A stretch of DNA of 64,000 bases from Pseudomonas triticifolii (GCF_014358015.1 NZ_JACONV010000006.1:62001-126000); one strand, 5' to 3'; numbered from the stretch's first letter, positions 38,028 to 53,246 are shown. The notes: a model not told the origin generated them from the letters alone. Translations and numbers: made by a program.

Positions 38028-39581
38028 GTGAACCGGCCCACGCCCGTTAAAACCGATAATTTCTTCCTGCTCATCTTTCGTGCCCTGCGTCATCGCCGCG
38101 TACCGATCGCTTTGCGCATTGCCAGCCATAACGTGATCCTGGTCGCGTTGGCGTTGGTGATCTACGCCGGTGTCATGGGCCTGCAGTTCAAGCAGGCCAT
38201 GCATGAACAGGCCGACGCACTGGGGCAGGCCCTGACGACCCAGACCGCCACCTCGGCCACCGAGCTGTTGGTGTCCAACGACATCCTCAGTCTGAACGTG
38301 CTGCTGGGCAATCTGGTCAAGAACCCGCTGGTGGCGCACGCCGCTATCTATAGCGTGGATAACCGCATTCTTGCCGAAGCGGGTCAGCGCCCGAAAAACG
38401 GGCTGCTGGGCGAAGCTCAGGGCTTGTATGAAATCAAGATCACGTTCCAGGATGTGATGGCGGGCCATCTGCGCATCAGCCTCGACATGTCGCAGTTTCA
38501 GCAGCCGATGACCATCAGCCTGCAGAGCATGGGCATACTGGCGGGTATCCTGCTGGCACTGGCGCTGGCCCTGAGCCTGCGCCTGGGTCGCCATATTTCC
38601 ACGCCATTGATGCAGATGCGTATCTGGCTGCGCGACATCGACCCGTACACGCCTGCAACCGATCGCCAGGATGAAATCGGCGATCTGGCGCGTCAGCTGC
38701 GCACCTCCTTCGCCCCGCCTGTCCCGGAACCCGAACCGGTGCCGGAGCCTGAGTACGAAGAAGACGAAGGCGACGACCCCTACCTTGAGCCGGACGAAAA
38801 ACCAGGCCCGTCCTTCTCCGCACGGGACACCGCACCTGTGGCCAAGCCTCGACTGCCTGCACCGCCGGTACAGCGTCGTATCGTGGCCGAGGAAGATGAA
38901 GACGACGACGGTGATGATCCCTTCGCCGAGCTGCGTGATACGTCCGAACATACGGGCTCAGCCCCGGTGGCGCGTCCTGTAGCGGCACCGGTGGTCTCCA
39001 GCGAGCCGCAGCACAGCGCTGTTCTGGCTGTGCAACTGGGGGCGCAGGATCAGTTGCGTCGCCTGCCGCGGGCCCGACTCACCGAGTTGCTGCAGCGCTA
39101 CCGTGACTGCCTCGATCAGGCAGCCTCTCTCTATGAGAGTGAACTGCATACCCTGAACGACGGCAGCACTCTGATGCTGTTCCACAGCCAGGAAAGCGGC
39201 GACGACTACCTCACCAACGCGATTTGCTGCGGCGAACTGTTGCGTGCGCTAAGCCACGCGCTGCAGATCGAAGTCGCAGATAGCGGCATCACCTTGCAGC
39301 TGCAACTGGGCCTGACGCTGGGCGAGGACCTTGATGGCCTGAGCCAGATCGACTTGTTGCTGACCGAAACCGCTCAGGATGCACTGGCGCTGTCGCAACA
39401 CAGCCGCAACCTGCTGCTGGTGGAGCGCAAGATCAACGACGATGCGCTCATCCGCCAGCGTGCGCGCATCCGCCCCATCGCCAGCCCCGAAGGCGCGTGC
39501 TGCGTCGAACGCCTGATGGAACCCTACCCGTCCATGCTGGAACGCCAGTTGGCGCGCATGCACGAGACGAACAAGGCCTGA
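38028..39581 (+). CDS. AhpA/YtjB (Smp) family membrane protein with degenerate cyclase-like domain
   Basis: A 517-aa protein divergent from serB. The first 200 residues are an Smp-type module: TM1 (about 35-55, VILVALALVIYAGVMGL), a periplasmic loop (TSATELLVSNDILSLNVLLGNL, AAIYSVDNRILAEAGQ), TM2 (about 165-185) and a HAMP-like end. An acidic Pro-rich linker (about 230-310) follows. The C-terminal 180 residues (AVLAVQLGAQDQLRRLPRARL, LNDGSTLMLFHS, ITLQLQLGLTLGEDL) follow the outline of class III nucleotide cyclases but lack the metal-binding Asp residues. Start is the GTG at 38028 behind GAAAGAG. Confidence 0.8.
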   Translation: MNRPTPVKTDNFFLLIFRALRHRRVPIALRIASHNVILVALALVIYAGVMGLQFKQAMHEQADALGQALTTQTATSATELLVSNDILSLNVLLGNLVKNPLVAHAAIYSVDNRILAEAGQRPKNGLLGEAQGLYEIKITFQDVMAGHLRISLDMSQFQQPMTISLQSMGILAGILLALALALSLRLGRHISTPLMQMRIWLRDIDPYTPATDRQDEIGDLARQLRTSFAPPVPEPEPVPEPEYEEDEGDDPYLEPDEKPGPSFSARDTAPVAKPRLPAPPVQRRIVAEEDEDDDGDDPFAELRDTSEHTGSAPVARPVAAPVVSSEPQHSAVLAVQLGAQDQLRRLPRARLTELLQRYRDCLDQAASLYESELHTLNDGSTLMLFHSQESGDDYLTNAICCGELLRALSHALQIEVADSGITLQLQLGLTLGEDLDGLSQIDLLLTETAQDALALSQHSRNLLLVERKINDDALIRQRARIRPIASPEGACCVERLMEPYPSMLERQLARMHETNKA

Positions 39582-39597
39582 CCAACGCCGGACCGTC

Positions 39598-39677
39598 GGA
39601 GGCGGCTTGCCAGCGACGGCATAAGGCCAGCGGCTTGGGTGGCGAACCAGATATCGCACCGCTGGCAAGCCGCCTCC
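39598..39677. repeat. REPIN-like inverted repeat (GCTTGCCAGCG type)
   Basis: GGAGGCGGCTTGCCAGCG (39598-39615) is the exact reverse complement of the arm at 39660-39677, which is followed by CAC as in REP elements. The spacer is 44 nt. It belongs to a different REP family from the copies near 62 kb. Confidence 0.75.
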
Positions 39678-39790
39678 CACAGGGTAGTCACTCCCACCGT
39701 TCATTCGTTGCTCAGGACGTGGGCATGCCGCAGCGACGCTTTGGGCCACATCAAGACGCTGACCGGCATCGGAATAGCACCCAACAAAAA

Positions 39791-39814
39791 GCCCGCATCG
39801 CTGCGGGCTTTTTT
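39791..39814. terminator. Bidirectional terminator
   Basis: GCCCGCA (39791-39797), TCGC loop, TGCGGGC (39802-39808), with A residues before and T residues after. It serves the Smp-type gene on the plus strand and the PqiC-like gene on the minus strand, whose stops converge here. Confidence 0.85.
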
Positions 39815-39825
39815 GTCTCTGAGCG

Positions 39826-40524
39826 TTAGAAGCGAAACACTTCCAGATCAGTGCGGATCGGCGAAGCCATCGGTATACGAGGCTTGTCGGGATCCTTGGC
39901 TTTCGCGACCGGTGCCTTTTTCGGCTCTTCGATCGGCTGCCAGGAAATCGGTTTGATCGCGGTGCTGACCTGATCGGCCAGGCGTTGCAGCAACATGCCC
40001 TGCGCCTTGACCTGATCGGCCGAACTGCCGGCATGAACCTGCTCAAGGTGTACCAATCGGCTGTCGCGCACATGCCCTTTGCGGTCCAGCAGACGCCATT
40101 GCGCGTCCAGAACAGCGGGTTGCTTGGCACCGGAATCAAGACGGGTAATCGACAACACCACCTGAACATCCGGTGAAAAATTGGCGACCGCAGGTGCCAG
40201 TACGACACGCTGACTGTCGAGTTTCCAGGCCAGTTGGCGTAGCAGCAGCTGATCGATGTCAGAAGACAGATTGCCCGCCCAACGCCCATCGGACGAAGCG
40301 GTCAACGTGCCGTCAGGCTGTCGTTGCAGGAGGGTTTCACGTTGCAGATAGTCGGCTACCGAGACAGGACCCAGCAATACAGCCAGGCCACTCGCTTGTT
40401 TCGGTTGGCCTGGCTCGCCGCTGTCGAGTTGATAAAGCGCGGTCGGCTGGTTCACGCTGCAACCGGCCAGACCCAGAACGCCGGTCATCAACAGGACAAG
40501 GGGAAGGCGTAGAAAATTCATCAT
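39826..40524 (-). CDS. PqiC (YmbA) family lipoprotein
   Basis: A 232-aa outer-membrane lipoprotein candidate. The N-terminus MMNFLRLPLVLLMTGVLGLAGCS ends in a lipobox (LAGC), then follows the family's opening YQLDSGEPG and VLLGPVSVADYLQR, with a Lys/Pro-rich C-terminus. PqiC proteins pair with MCE-domain lipid transporters; here no pqiA or pqiB gene is adjacent. The start at 40524 gives the signal peptide; the frame is open 28 codons further. Confidence 0.85.
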   Translation of the reverse strand: MMNFLRLPLVLLMTGVLGLAGCSVNQPTALYQLDSGEPGQPKQASGLAVLLGPVSVADYLQRETLLQRQPDGTLTASSDGRWAGNLSSDIDQLLLRQLAWKLDSQRVVLAPAVANFSPDVQVVLSITRLDSGAKQPAVLDAQWRLLDRKGHVRDSRLVHLEQVHAGSSADQVKAQGMLLQRLADQVSTAIKPISWQPIEEPKKAPVAKAKDPDKPRIPMASPIRTDLEVFRF

Positions 40525-40703
40525 CCCATCCAGGTGGCTGCCCAACGGGGAAGCCACAGTATAAGTACTTTCAGACGCATACAGGCACTGAGCCTGCATT
40601 CGCCCCAAGACCTCATATCATCCGTGAATATTCATCATGACTCCAGCGATTATGCATCGTACTTCGTGGCAAAACGAAGAACGCTGGCGGCAGATCAATA
40701 TTT

Positions 40704-46402
<5,699 letters not shown>

Positions 46403-46469
46403 TTATCAATCGTTCATGAAATTTCGGGAGTTCAATGTTCTTTTATCTCTGTGACCGCAAGTGGGTCAC

Positions 46470-47087
46470 TTACAGCGCCGACAGATCGATCCCCTGCAAA
46501 AGGGTCGGAGCAAAACCGGCAAAGCTCAGCAGCGCTGGCAGTTGCTCGGCAAAACCCTGATAGCTGTGGTCGCCGCCGGGCTGGATGCGCAGTGCGCAGG
46601 CGCGGTAAAAAGCTTCGGCGCGGCGGTAATCGAGCGTCTCGTCGCCCGTCTGCAGCCACACCTGAATCTGCTGCGGATCCTGAGGTGCAGGCACTTCCAG
46701 CTCCGCCAGCGCTTCAATGTGACCTTGCGTCAGTTGCCACTGCTCGCCGGTGTACAGATTCTGCTGCATGCCCAGGAACCCGTCGAACAACTGATGCGGG
46801 TTGACGGCAGGGTTGATCAGCACCGCCTTGAGGCCGTGGCGCTGCGCCAAATGAGTCGCATAGTAGCCCCCGAGCGAGCTGCCGACCAGCAAAGGCCGAC
46901 CCAGCGTCTCTATGGCTGACTCCAGTTGAACCATGGCCTGACGTGGATGATGATGCAGTTCAGGGACTTGCAGTCGTTCGGCAAGTCCCAATAATTTCAT
47001 CAGGGCGAGCAACTGACAGGCTTTTTTCGAGCGCGCAGAACTGTTCAGGCCATGGATGTACAGCAATGATGGTATTTCGCTGGTCAC
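46470..47087 (-). CDS. YqiA-type alpha/beta-hydrolase esterase
   Basis: A 205-aa UPF0227/YqiA esterase. It has YIHGLNSSARSKKA near the N-terminus (oxyanion hole His-Gly), the nucleophile elbow GSSLGGYYA (Ser about residue 95), an Asp around GDETLDYR and the catalytic His in GGDHSYQGF. The gene order cpdA-yqiA-parE is conserved from E. coli to Pseudomonas. Confidence 0.92.
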   Translation of the reverse strand: MTSEIPSLLYIHGLNSSARSKKACQLLALMKLLGLAERLQVPELHHHPRQAMVQLESAIETLGRPLLVGSSLGGYYATHLAQRHGLKAVLINPAVNPHQLFDGFLGMQQNLYTGEQWQLTQGHIEALAELEVPAPQDPQQIQVWLQTGDETLDYRRAEAFYRACALRIQPGGDHSYQGFAEQLPALLSFAGFAPTLLQGIDLSAL

Positions 47088-47175
47088 GCTGCCGCTCCTG
47101 AGTGCGATGCAAAGCCGCGTAGTTTACAGGGACTCACGCTACAACACCTCACTGGAAACGCATGTGTCCAACGTT

Positions 47176-47982
47176 TCAGTAACCGGTGCCGCCGTAATCG
47201 GCCTCGAAAACCATGCCGACCACGCGGGAAACACCAGTCTCCAGCTGCCCGTCATCGTGAAGACGCAACCATCTATAGCCTGGCGCAAGGGTGTCGAGCC
47301 TGAAATCTTCGCTGCCCGGTGCGAACTGGATGCAGGTCGAGGGCGAAGCCAGCAGGCGCACGCCTTGGCGTACTTGGTCGAATTCTTGATGCACGTGACC
47401 CCAGAGCACCGCTCGCACGTGAGGGAATCGATCCACAACATCGAAAAAAGCATCGGCATTGCGCAACCCGATCGGTGCCATCCATTCACAGCCGATAGGG
47501 ACAGGATGGTGATGCAGGCAGACCAGATGATGCCTGTCCGGCGCTTCGCTCAGCGACCGCTCCAGCAGCTGCAACTGTGATTCAGCCAGCAAACCGGGCA
47601 CCGATCCTGGCACTGAAGAGTCCAGTAACGTCACTCGCCACGCGCCTACATCCAGAACCGGATCAAGAAAACCGGCAGCCTGTGCCACATGCTCCATCTG
47701 CGGCAATTCATCGTGATTGCCGGCGAACCAGCGCGCTGACGCCTTGATTTGCTCGCTGATACGCTGAAATGCCTCATAAGACGCCACGCTGCCATCCTGG
47801 GAAATGTCCCCGCTGGCAATCACAGCATCGACCTGCGGCTGCTCGGCAAGCACCCGCTCGACCACCTTTTCCAGGCTGTCACGGGTATTCATGCCCAGCA
47901 ATGTGCCATCCGCCTCGGCAAACAGGTGGCTGTCGGATAGCTGGACCAGCAAAACTGACGATGAAGGGGCTGCGCTCGGCAA
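47176..47982 (-). CDS. cpdA: 3',5'-cyclic-AMP phosphodiesterase CpdA
   Basis: A class III phosphodiesterase that lowers cAMP. The 268-aa protein has all metallophosphoesterase motifs: VQLSDSHLFAEADG, ASGDISQDGS, GNHDELPQ, CLHHHP and GHVHQEF. In the ancestral order it is followed upstream by yqiB and nudF. Here those genes begin only at 54.5 kb, so about 6.5 kb of other genes has come between. Confidence 0.95.
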   Translation of the reverse strand: MPSAAPSSSVLLVQLSDSHLFAEADGTLLGMNTRDSLEKVVERVLAEQPQVDAVIASGDISQDGSVASYEAFQRISEQIKASARWFAGNHDELPQMEHVAQAAGFLDPVLDVGAWRVTLLDSSVPGSVPGLLAESQLQLLERSLSEAPDRHHLVCLHHHPVPIGCEWMAPIGLRNADAFFDVVDRFPHVRAVLWGHVHQEFDQVRQGVRLLASPSTCIQFAPGSEDFRLDTLAPGYRWLRLHDDGQLETGVSRVVGMVFEADYGGTGY

Positions 47983-48088
47983 GGCCGTCTCCCGATGAGG
48001 ATTCAGCGCGATTATGTGACGGCGAGCGGTACGGGTAAACCCGGAATATGGAGGTGGCAGCGGATATGGGTCACATTTTCATTCAAGA

Positions 48089-49108
48089 TCATTGAGCGGA
48101 TTGCGTGCGCTGATCCCTGAACTGTCCCGGCGTGATGCCGAACCAGCGAAGGCAGGCCTTGTGAAAGCCACTGGGCTCACAAAAGCCTAATACCACGGAA
48201 ATGTGCTGCACGCTGCGCGGGGAGTGCAGCAACAGGTTGCGCGCCAACTCTTGACGGCATTCATCGCGCAGCGCTGAAAAGCTCGTTCCGTCTTTATCGA
48301 GCATGTTCTGCACGCTCCTTCTGCTCATGCCCAACTGAACGGCCACATCTTCCAAAGACAGGGAAACGCCTCGGGTCATGGACTCGAAGAGCAGCCGGTA
48401 AACCTGCGCCGTCTGCGAGTGCTTTAATTGCTCGTGAAGTTGTGCGTCGGCGTACTCGCAATGGATCGCTTCCAGCGCGCGATTGGCCGTGATCAGCTTT
48501 AAATTCAAGATCTGCGCCGCAAAGGTCAGGGACAGGTGCGGTGAACCAAAAACAAGATGGCTTCCGAAGCGCTCTTTCAAGCGTACGGTGTTGGCGGGCT
48601 CTGGATAGGGAAGTTCTACACGCAGCGGCATGATGTTTTCTTGAGGCACCAGCCAATGCAACAGCCCTAATAATAACGACGCGCAGGCATCTATAAAACC
48701 TCGCGGCACGGGCGCATCGAGTATGACCTCCTCGACTCCCGTGATCTTCAACCCAAGTTCATCGCATTCCAGAACGATATCCCCTCCACTCATGAGCAGA
48801 GGAAAATACTTCGTTAATCGTTCTAGCGCGGTGCCGAGATCAGGGCTGGTGATGATCGGATAGCCGCAACCGCCTAGAATGCCCACGTGCAAATGAGCAT
48901 AAGCATCCAGGCCGAGATCAGGGTTGCCCGTCCTCTCTACAGCAACATTTATGATCTGGTACGCGAGTGCCAGACTTAGTCGATCTTTGTGATACAGATC
49001 AAGCTCCGCCGGCCCGGCAAGCTCGTTCAGCAGTGCGTCAAAATCGGCACCGGCCTCGCTAATGGCTGTCGCAATCGAACGAAAACCAGACAGCGCAAGG
49101 CTATTCAT
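48089..49108 (-). CDS. AraC-family transcriptional regulator
   Basis: A 339-aa regulator with an N-terminal ligand domain of the Arabinose_bd type (about 20-200) and a C-terminal AraC helix-turn-helix pair (about 235-335; LEDVAVQLGMSRRSVQNMLDKDG and ISVVLGFCEPSGFHKACLRWFGITPGQFR). This architecture is typical of OruR/AdpA-like activators. The neighbours (a small ORF and a chemoreceptor) do not reveal the ligand. It is the first gene of the block inserted at cpdA. Confidence 0.9.
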   Translation of the reverse strand: MNSLALSGFRSIATAISEAGADFDALLNELAGPAELDLYHKDRLSLALAYQIINVAVERTGNPDLGLDAYAHLHVGILGGCGYPIITSPDLGTALERLTKYFPLLMSGGDIVLECDELGLKITGVEEVILDAPVPRGFIDACASLLLGLLHWLVPQENIMPLRVELPYPEPANTVRLKERFGSHLVFGSPHLSLTFAAQILNLKLITANRALEAIHCEYADAQLHEQLKHSQTAQVYRLLFESMTRGVSLSLEDVAVQLGMSRRSVQNMLDKDGTSFSALRDECRQELARNLLLHSPRSVQHISVVLGFCEPSGFHKACLRWFGITPGQFRDQRTQSAQ

Positions 49109-49439
49109 TTTTTATCATCCATTGACGCTCGACTGTACAGACCTGACCAACACGACAGATCATCTAATAACAATGAAGCGATTGATAAATCGCCCGACCT
49201 TACAGCGCGCCATTATTACCGATGTTTCCCGGGACATGAAACGGGTTTGACAGGCCACTGTTCAAACAAATAGAGCCGATGGCAGAATGCTCACCGACCG
49301 CGTTACTTGATGAGCCACCCGTAGATGCGGTCGTTAAAATCTATAATAAAGCTCTGAACACCCCTGACTAGCGTTGAAACTTACGTCCTCTTTCCCGATG
49401 TGAAACCTTCCTTTTCCGTGCAGGCGCGTGCTGCTCACA
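49109..49439. other. Intergenic, no gene seen
   Basis: 331 nt between two divergent genes, AT-richer than the housekeeping regions. I see neither an RNA gene nor a long palindrome. It must hold the AraC regulator's promoter and that of the small gene at 49440. Confidence 0.4.
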
Positions 49440-49778
49440 ATGACGCTTTCAAGATTGAAATCTGATGACTTTCTGGGTGCCGGGTGTGGTGAGGTGTCCG
49501 CCGGTGTTGATGCCAATATGACCTGGGCACTCAGAACACTGATCATCACCGCCATTGAAGAGGGCCCGCAGTCCGAAGCGGCCGCCAGCTTTCTCCTGGC
49601 CTGGTACGACGCCGACACCCACGGCGGCTTCAGCTTTCAGCAGCTTTGGAACATGGACGACACGCTGCTGAGCGCCGTGCGATTGGTTTTTCATTGGCTG
49701 GGTGAGCGAGAAGTGAGGCCCGAAGATTTGGGCCTGGAGTTGGCGTTTAAAATCATCGGTCGCCGTCAGACGCCCTGA
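49440..49778 (+). CDS. Small conserved protein, DUF7673-like
   Basis: A 112-aa cytoplasmic protein. The core AASFLLAWYDADTHGGFSFQQLWNMDDTLLSAV followed by LGLELAFKIIGRR resembles the short DUF7673 proteins of pseudomonads (LL(A/S)W, GG, LW..D, lG spacing). That family name is from memory. I took the ATG at 49440; a GTG four codons earlier (49428) is possible. Function unknown. Confidence 0.6.
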   Translation: MTLSRLKSDDFLGAGCGEVSAGVDANMTWALRTLIITAIEEGPQSEAAASFLLAWYDADTHGGFSFQQLWNMDDTLLSAVRLVFHWLGEREVRPEDLGLELAFKIIGRRQTP

Positions 49779-49973
49779 GCCAAGGCGTGTTCAAAGCACC
49801 TAAAACAATGCCCCATTTTGCCAGGGCCGGGCGCTGTGCGCCTCCGGCCTATCCCGGCATGACTCACCTGCCCGTGCGCGTTCGCGTGCGCTGATTGCCA
49901 GAAACGTGCTGTCTCTGGCCTGCGCCGTCGATAACCTTGACTGTAAAAAACTCCACGATGGAGTGAGGCCCCT

Positions 49974-51605
49974 ATGAACCTTCGTTCGATGAACATCGCT
50001 CGACGCAGTATTTTTTGTTTTGGCGTTATTGTGACGCTGGTTGTCGCGCAGGGACTGTTTGGTTTATTTCAAATGTCCCATGTTCGTAACGAAGCAGAGC
50101 TTGTCGAGCGAGACGCTATTCCCGGGATCATCTCGAGTGACACACTGGCGCTCCAACTGGCCAATCTACGCCTGGAGAATGTGCGACTGATCGCGCAGCC
50201 CGACAACGTCGACGCGGGCTACTCAAAGATCGAGAGCATGGGCAGGTCCATCGAAACGGAGTTCGCGAAGTACCGTTCCATGATGGGTAATACTGAAGTA
50301 GAAAAAGAAGAACATGCGGTCGTGGACAAACTGGCGGCTACCTACACCACCTACCGCGAACAGGTCAGCAAGATCGTCGCCTTGATAAAACAGGGCAAGG
50401 TGCAGGAGGCTCGGGAATCGGTCATGCCTGCCATGGCCACCCTGGGGTCAACGATGGACGAATCTGCCGCAAAACTTCAAAAGATCAATTTTGATTACGC
50501 CAACTACCACGGAGAAATCGGTCGTTCTCTTTACGGCAAGTCTCAGCAAATCACCTGGATCGCGATTTTCGTTGCCATTTCGCTGACCGTTTTTCTGTCC
50601 TGGCGCATGACGCTCAGCCTGACCCTCCCCTTGAAAGCGGCCATCCTCTCGGCACAGACAATCGCCGCGGGCAACCTGACCCAAAGCCTCGACGTATCGG
50701 GCACCGATGAAGCCGCTCAGCTGTTGCAATCCATGGGTTCCATGCAGAAAACCTTACGCGATACGCTGGAGCATATCGGCCGCTCAGCAGAGCAACTCGC
50801 CTCGTCCACGGAAGAAATGAGCGCCGTAATGAGTGAAAGCGCGCAGGGTCTGCAACAGCAGAATAATGAAATCGAAATGGCCGCAACGGCGGTGACCGAG
50901 ATGAGCCAGGCGGTCGAGGAAGTCGCCTCCAATGCCGTCACGACGTCGACGCAATCCAAGGCGGCCTTTATGACCGCGCGCCAGGGCCAGGCTCAACTGA
51001 CCGATACCCTGACCGCTATCGGTGCACTGACCGACAACGTGATGGATGCATCCGAACAGGCCCGCAATCTCGCCGCGCAGACCCAGAACATCAGCAAGGT
51101 GCTGGACGTCATCCGTGCAGTGGCTGAACAGACCAACCTGCTGGCGTTGAACGCTGCCATCGAAGCAGCCAGGGCCGGTGAGGCCGGGCGCGGTTTTGCA
51201 GTCGTTGCGGATGAAGTCCGTTCACTGGCTCATCGTACCGGTGACTCTACACGCGAAATCGAGACGATGATCGGCAGCATCCAGTTGGGCACCAACCAGA
51301 CAGTGGACGCCTTGCTGACCAGCGCCGAACAGGCCCGACAGACCCAGACTCAGGCCACGTCCGCCAATGAAGCACTGCGCACGATTGCGCAGGCGGTCGG
51401 TGACATAGACGAGCGAAACATGGTGATCGCCAGCGCTGCGGAAGAACAGGCTCAGGTGGCGAGAGAAGTCGATCACAACCTGGTGCGCATCCGCGACCTG
51501 TCGATCCAGACCTCTGCCGGGGCAGAACAGACACACTCCGCCAGTCAGGAACTGTCACGTCTGGCTGGAGACCTCAGCGCTCTGGTGCGTCGTTTCAAGG
51601 TGTAA
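49974..51605 (+). CDS. Methyl-accepting chemotaxis protein (4HB sensor)
   Basis: A 543-aa chemoreceptor with TM1 (about 12-34), a four-helix-bundle periplasmic sensor of about 150 residues ([41 protein letters not shown]), TM2 (about 190-210), HAMP (about 212-265) and a signalling domain with the tip [19 protein letters not shown] near residue 385. It has no C-terminal pentapeptide. A strong site GGAGTGAGG precedes the ATG. It lies in the accessory block next to the AraC regulator. Confidence 0.94.
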   Translation: MNLRSMNIARRSIFCFGVIVTLVVAQGLFGLFQMSHVRNEAELVERDAIPGIISSDTLALQLANLRLENVRLIAQPDNVDAGYSKIESMGRSIETEFAKYRSMMGNTEVEKEEHAVVDKLAATYTTYREQVSKIVALIKQGKVQEARESVMPAMATLGSTMDESAAKLQKINFDYANYHGEIGRSLYGKSQQITWIAIFVAISLTVFLSWRMTLSLTLPLKAAILSAQTIAAGNLTQSLDVSGTDEAAQLLQSMGSMQKTLRDTLEHIGRSAEQLASSTEEMSAVMSESAQGLQQQNNEIEMAATAVTEMSQAVEEVASNAVTTSTQSKAAFMTARQGQAQLTDTLTAIGALTDNVMDASEQARNLAAQTQNISKVLDVIRAVAEQTNLLALNAAIEAARAGEAGRGFAVVADEVRSLAHRTGDSTREIETMIGSIQLGTNQTVDALLTSAEQARQTQTQATSANEALRTIAQAVGDIDERNMVIASAAEEQAQVAREVDHNLVRIRDLSIQTSAGAEQTHSASQELSRLAGDLSALVRRFKV

Positions 51606-51676
51606 GGCAGGTCGCGGTACAGGACTTCTGATGAAGATCAGGAGTCCGTCGCCAACCTGGACCGCCTGATGCCACT

Positions 51677-52048
51677 TCACCGCACACGCCGAAGCCTCGC
51701 CTTCCGAACAGTCAAAAAAACCAACGCCCCCGCTACCATCCCGGCCAGCCCTGCATATGACAGATAACCCAGCGCTTGCTCGTAAGGCATCTCAGGCCAC
51801 CAGTGCCCCATGATGAAGAATGCGAGCAGGGTGCAGAGGGTCATGGTTGAGAGGGATGTCAATGAAATGCTCGCTGATACTTGTCGAAATGACGACGCAC
51901 CGGTTATCAGCCCCACAACTGCTGCCAATCCGTAATACTCCAGACTCAGGCCTTTATCCAAAGCAAACGAAAGGCATGCCATGATGAGCGTACAGAAAAT
52001 AATGGCAGTAAAGCACGCCAATACTATTCGAATCACCATCATCGCCAT
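51677..52048 (-). CDS. Small four-helix membrane protein, possible immunity protein
   Basis: A 123-aa protein with four hydrophobic segments (about 5-28, 38-52, 63-83, 92-112) and a basic end (RKARLRRVR). Its ATG lies inside the end of the upstream gene (10-nt overlap), so the two are translationally coupled. Coupling of a candidate enzyme with a small inner-membrane protein is typical of effector/immunity pairs. I recognise no family; the immunity role is inference. Confidence 0.6.
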   Translation of the reverse strand: MAMMVIRIVLACFTAIIFCTLIMACLSFALDKGLSLEYYGLAAVVGLITGASSFRQVSASISLTSLSTMTLCTLLAFFIMGHWWPEMPYEQALGYLSYAGLAGMVAGALVFLTVRKARLRRVR

Positions 52049-52446
52049 CTCACCGGGCAGTTGGAAAGCAGCGATTCAGAAGCCCCACCCGCATTGAAAA
52101 TTTCCTCGACATAAGAGACGCAGTTATTGGGAATACCCAGCCAGTGCCAGGGTCTTGCGCTCAAGGCCTCGAGCTTTCGCTGGGCTGCCTCGGAGTTTTT
52201 AACCATAACCCTTCGCCGAAATATCTCTATCTTTGATGACTCAGCAAGATAGCGCTTATAGCCAGCTTCGTCCATGTAGTAGGGCCGAGCTACCAGCCCA
52301 GCGATATGGAAATAAAACTTTCCAACTCTTAGCAATGCATGCCCGCAGATATTGGGTCCGTCCCCACTGACCACTACCAAACCTGCGTCATACCACTCAA
52401 AGGGTACGGCTCGACAGAAATTTAAATGAACGCCTAAATAGCTCAT
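52039..52446 (-). CDS. Candidate permuted papain-like (NlpC/P60-LRAT type) protein
   Basis: A 135-aa protein with the order His then Cys seen in permuted papain-like folds: GHALLRVGKFYFHIAGL carries the candidate catalytic His, and IPNNCVSYVEEIFNAGG the candidate Cys heading a helix. That matches LRAT/NlpC-type enzymes, which cut peptidoglycan amides or move acyl groups. Start chosen at the ATG 52446 with GAGGG about 8 nt upstream. The frame is open to a TTG at 52503, giving 154 aa. No signal peptide is present. The enzymatic call is inference from two motifs. Confidence 0.55.
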   Translation of the reverse strand: MSYLGVHLNFCRAVPFEWYDAGLVVVSGDGPNICGHALLRVGKFYFHIAGLVARPYYMDEAGYKRYLAESSKIEIFRRRVMVKNSEAAQRKLEALSARPWHWLGIPNNCVSYVEEIFNAGGASESLLSNCPVRWR

Positions 52447-52595
52447 TCCCATTCCCTCAACCAATGACCAGAGAATGTACTTCAAAGAAAATCCTGCATT
52501 CAAGTTAGCAATCCGAATAGTAGAAAATTCAGAAACAACCTACAGGCACCTGTAAAAAACCTGACAGAATAAACCTACTGACCTTCCAAAACATA

Positions 52596-52760
52596 CTAAA
52601 ACGCAATCAACATAACTTTACATACCTGAGCATCCAAAGCAGCCTCACCCAACACAAAAAAAATCAAGCCTTGCACAAACACCCCCATGACGCCCTTGAC
52701 TATGCCCTTACCGGGAGTAACTGCTTCAAGCCTGAACACATCGAGTAGTTTAAAATCCAC
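52596..52760 (-). CDS. Small single-helix membrane protein
   Basis: A 54-codon frame starting GTG at 52760, immediately after an in-frame stop. It encodes a soluble start (VDFKLLDVFRLEAVTPGKG) and a hydrophobic segment (about 19-42, GIVKGVMGVFVQGLIFFVLG). Codon order reads like coding sequence and it fills an otherwise empty 285-nt gap in the operon. The ribosome site is weak (GAAGGG, 16 nt upstream). Function unknown. Confidence 0.45.
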   Translation of the reverse strand: MDFKLLDVFRLEAVTPGKGIVKGVMGVFVQGLIFFVLGEAALDAQVCKVMLIAF

Positions 52761-52787
52761 TTAACACATCCAGACCCTTCAAGGGCG

Positions 52788-53246
52788 TTAATCCGAAAAT
52801 CCGATCGTCACAAATACTTCGCAATACTCATCATCGATAAGCGCTCTGGCTTGAGCAAAAGACGGGCCGAATTCAGAGGCAAGTTTAGCGTTCCAGCTTC
52901 CTGCCAATGCATTCGCGACAACCGTCGCTTCAGGCACTGAAAGATTCTCAAAAAGTCCCGTCACCTCAAGCAGGTTCATCCAGCACTGATTCCTGGCTGG
53001 AGAATTATCCGATTCCAACAGCGAGTGGTAATAAGCGTCATCAAAGTTCTCCTTAACAAAAACCCAATTATCCACACGTATGAATTCGGGCCAGTACAGC
53101 TTTGCCATCCAGAGCGCAAAATCAGCAGGCAGGCGCTGGGTATGGTGAATCGCATGGATGTAATCGAAACCCGAGACAGGACGATGAGCGTTATCGGCTC
53201 GAAACGACGCAAAATCAAAAACTTCACGCTCAGCCATTTGATTCAC
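52788..53246 (-). CDS. Immunity-like protein, paralogue of the gene at 53690-54139
   Basis: A 152-aa soluble acidic protein. It aligns along its length with the product of 53690-54139: the shared pattern is FxY(I/L), (D/H)DFA.., LYxPxxF..D...FVxENxxxxxY, (W/Y)xNxxEVTxLF..(I/L)S..EA..V, W..KL...F...F.A..L.DDE..EV.VT. Such short paralogues side by side are typical of orphan immunity genes of polymorphic or T6SS toxins. Start GTG at 53246 or ATG at 53237. It overlaps the upstream gene by 17 nt. Confidence 0.6.
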   Translation of the reverse strand: MNQMAEREVFDFASFRADNAHRPVSGFDYIHAIHHTQRLPADFALWMAKLYWPEFIRVDNWVFVKENFDDAYYHSLLESDNSPARNQCWMNLLEVTGLFENLSVPEATVVANALAGSWNAKLASEFGPSFAQARALIDDEYCEVFVTIGFSD

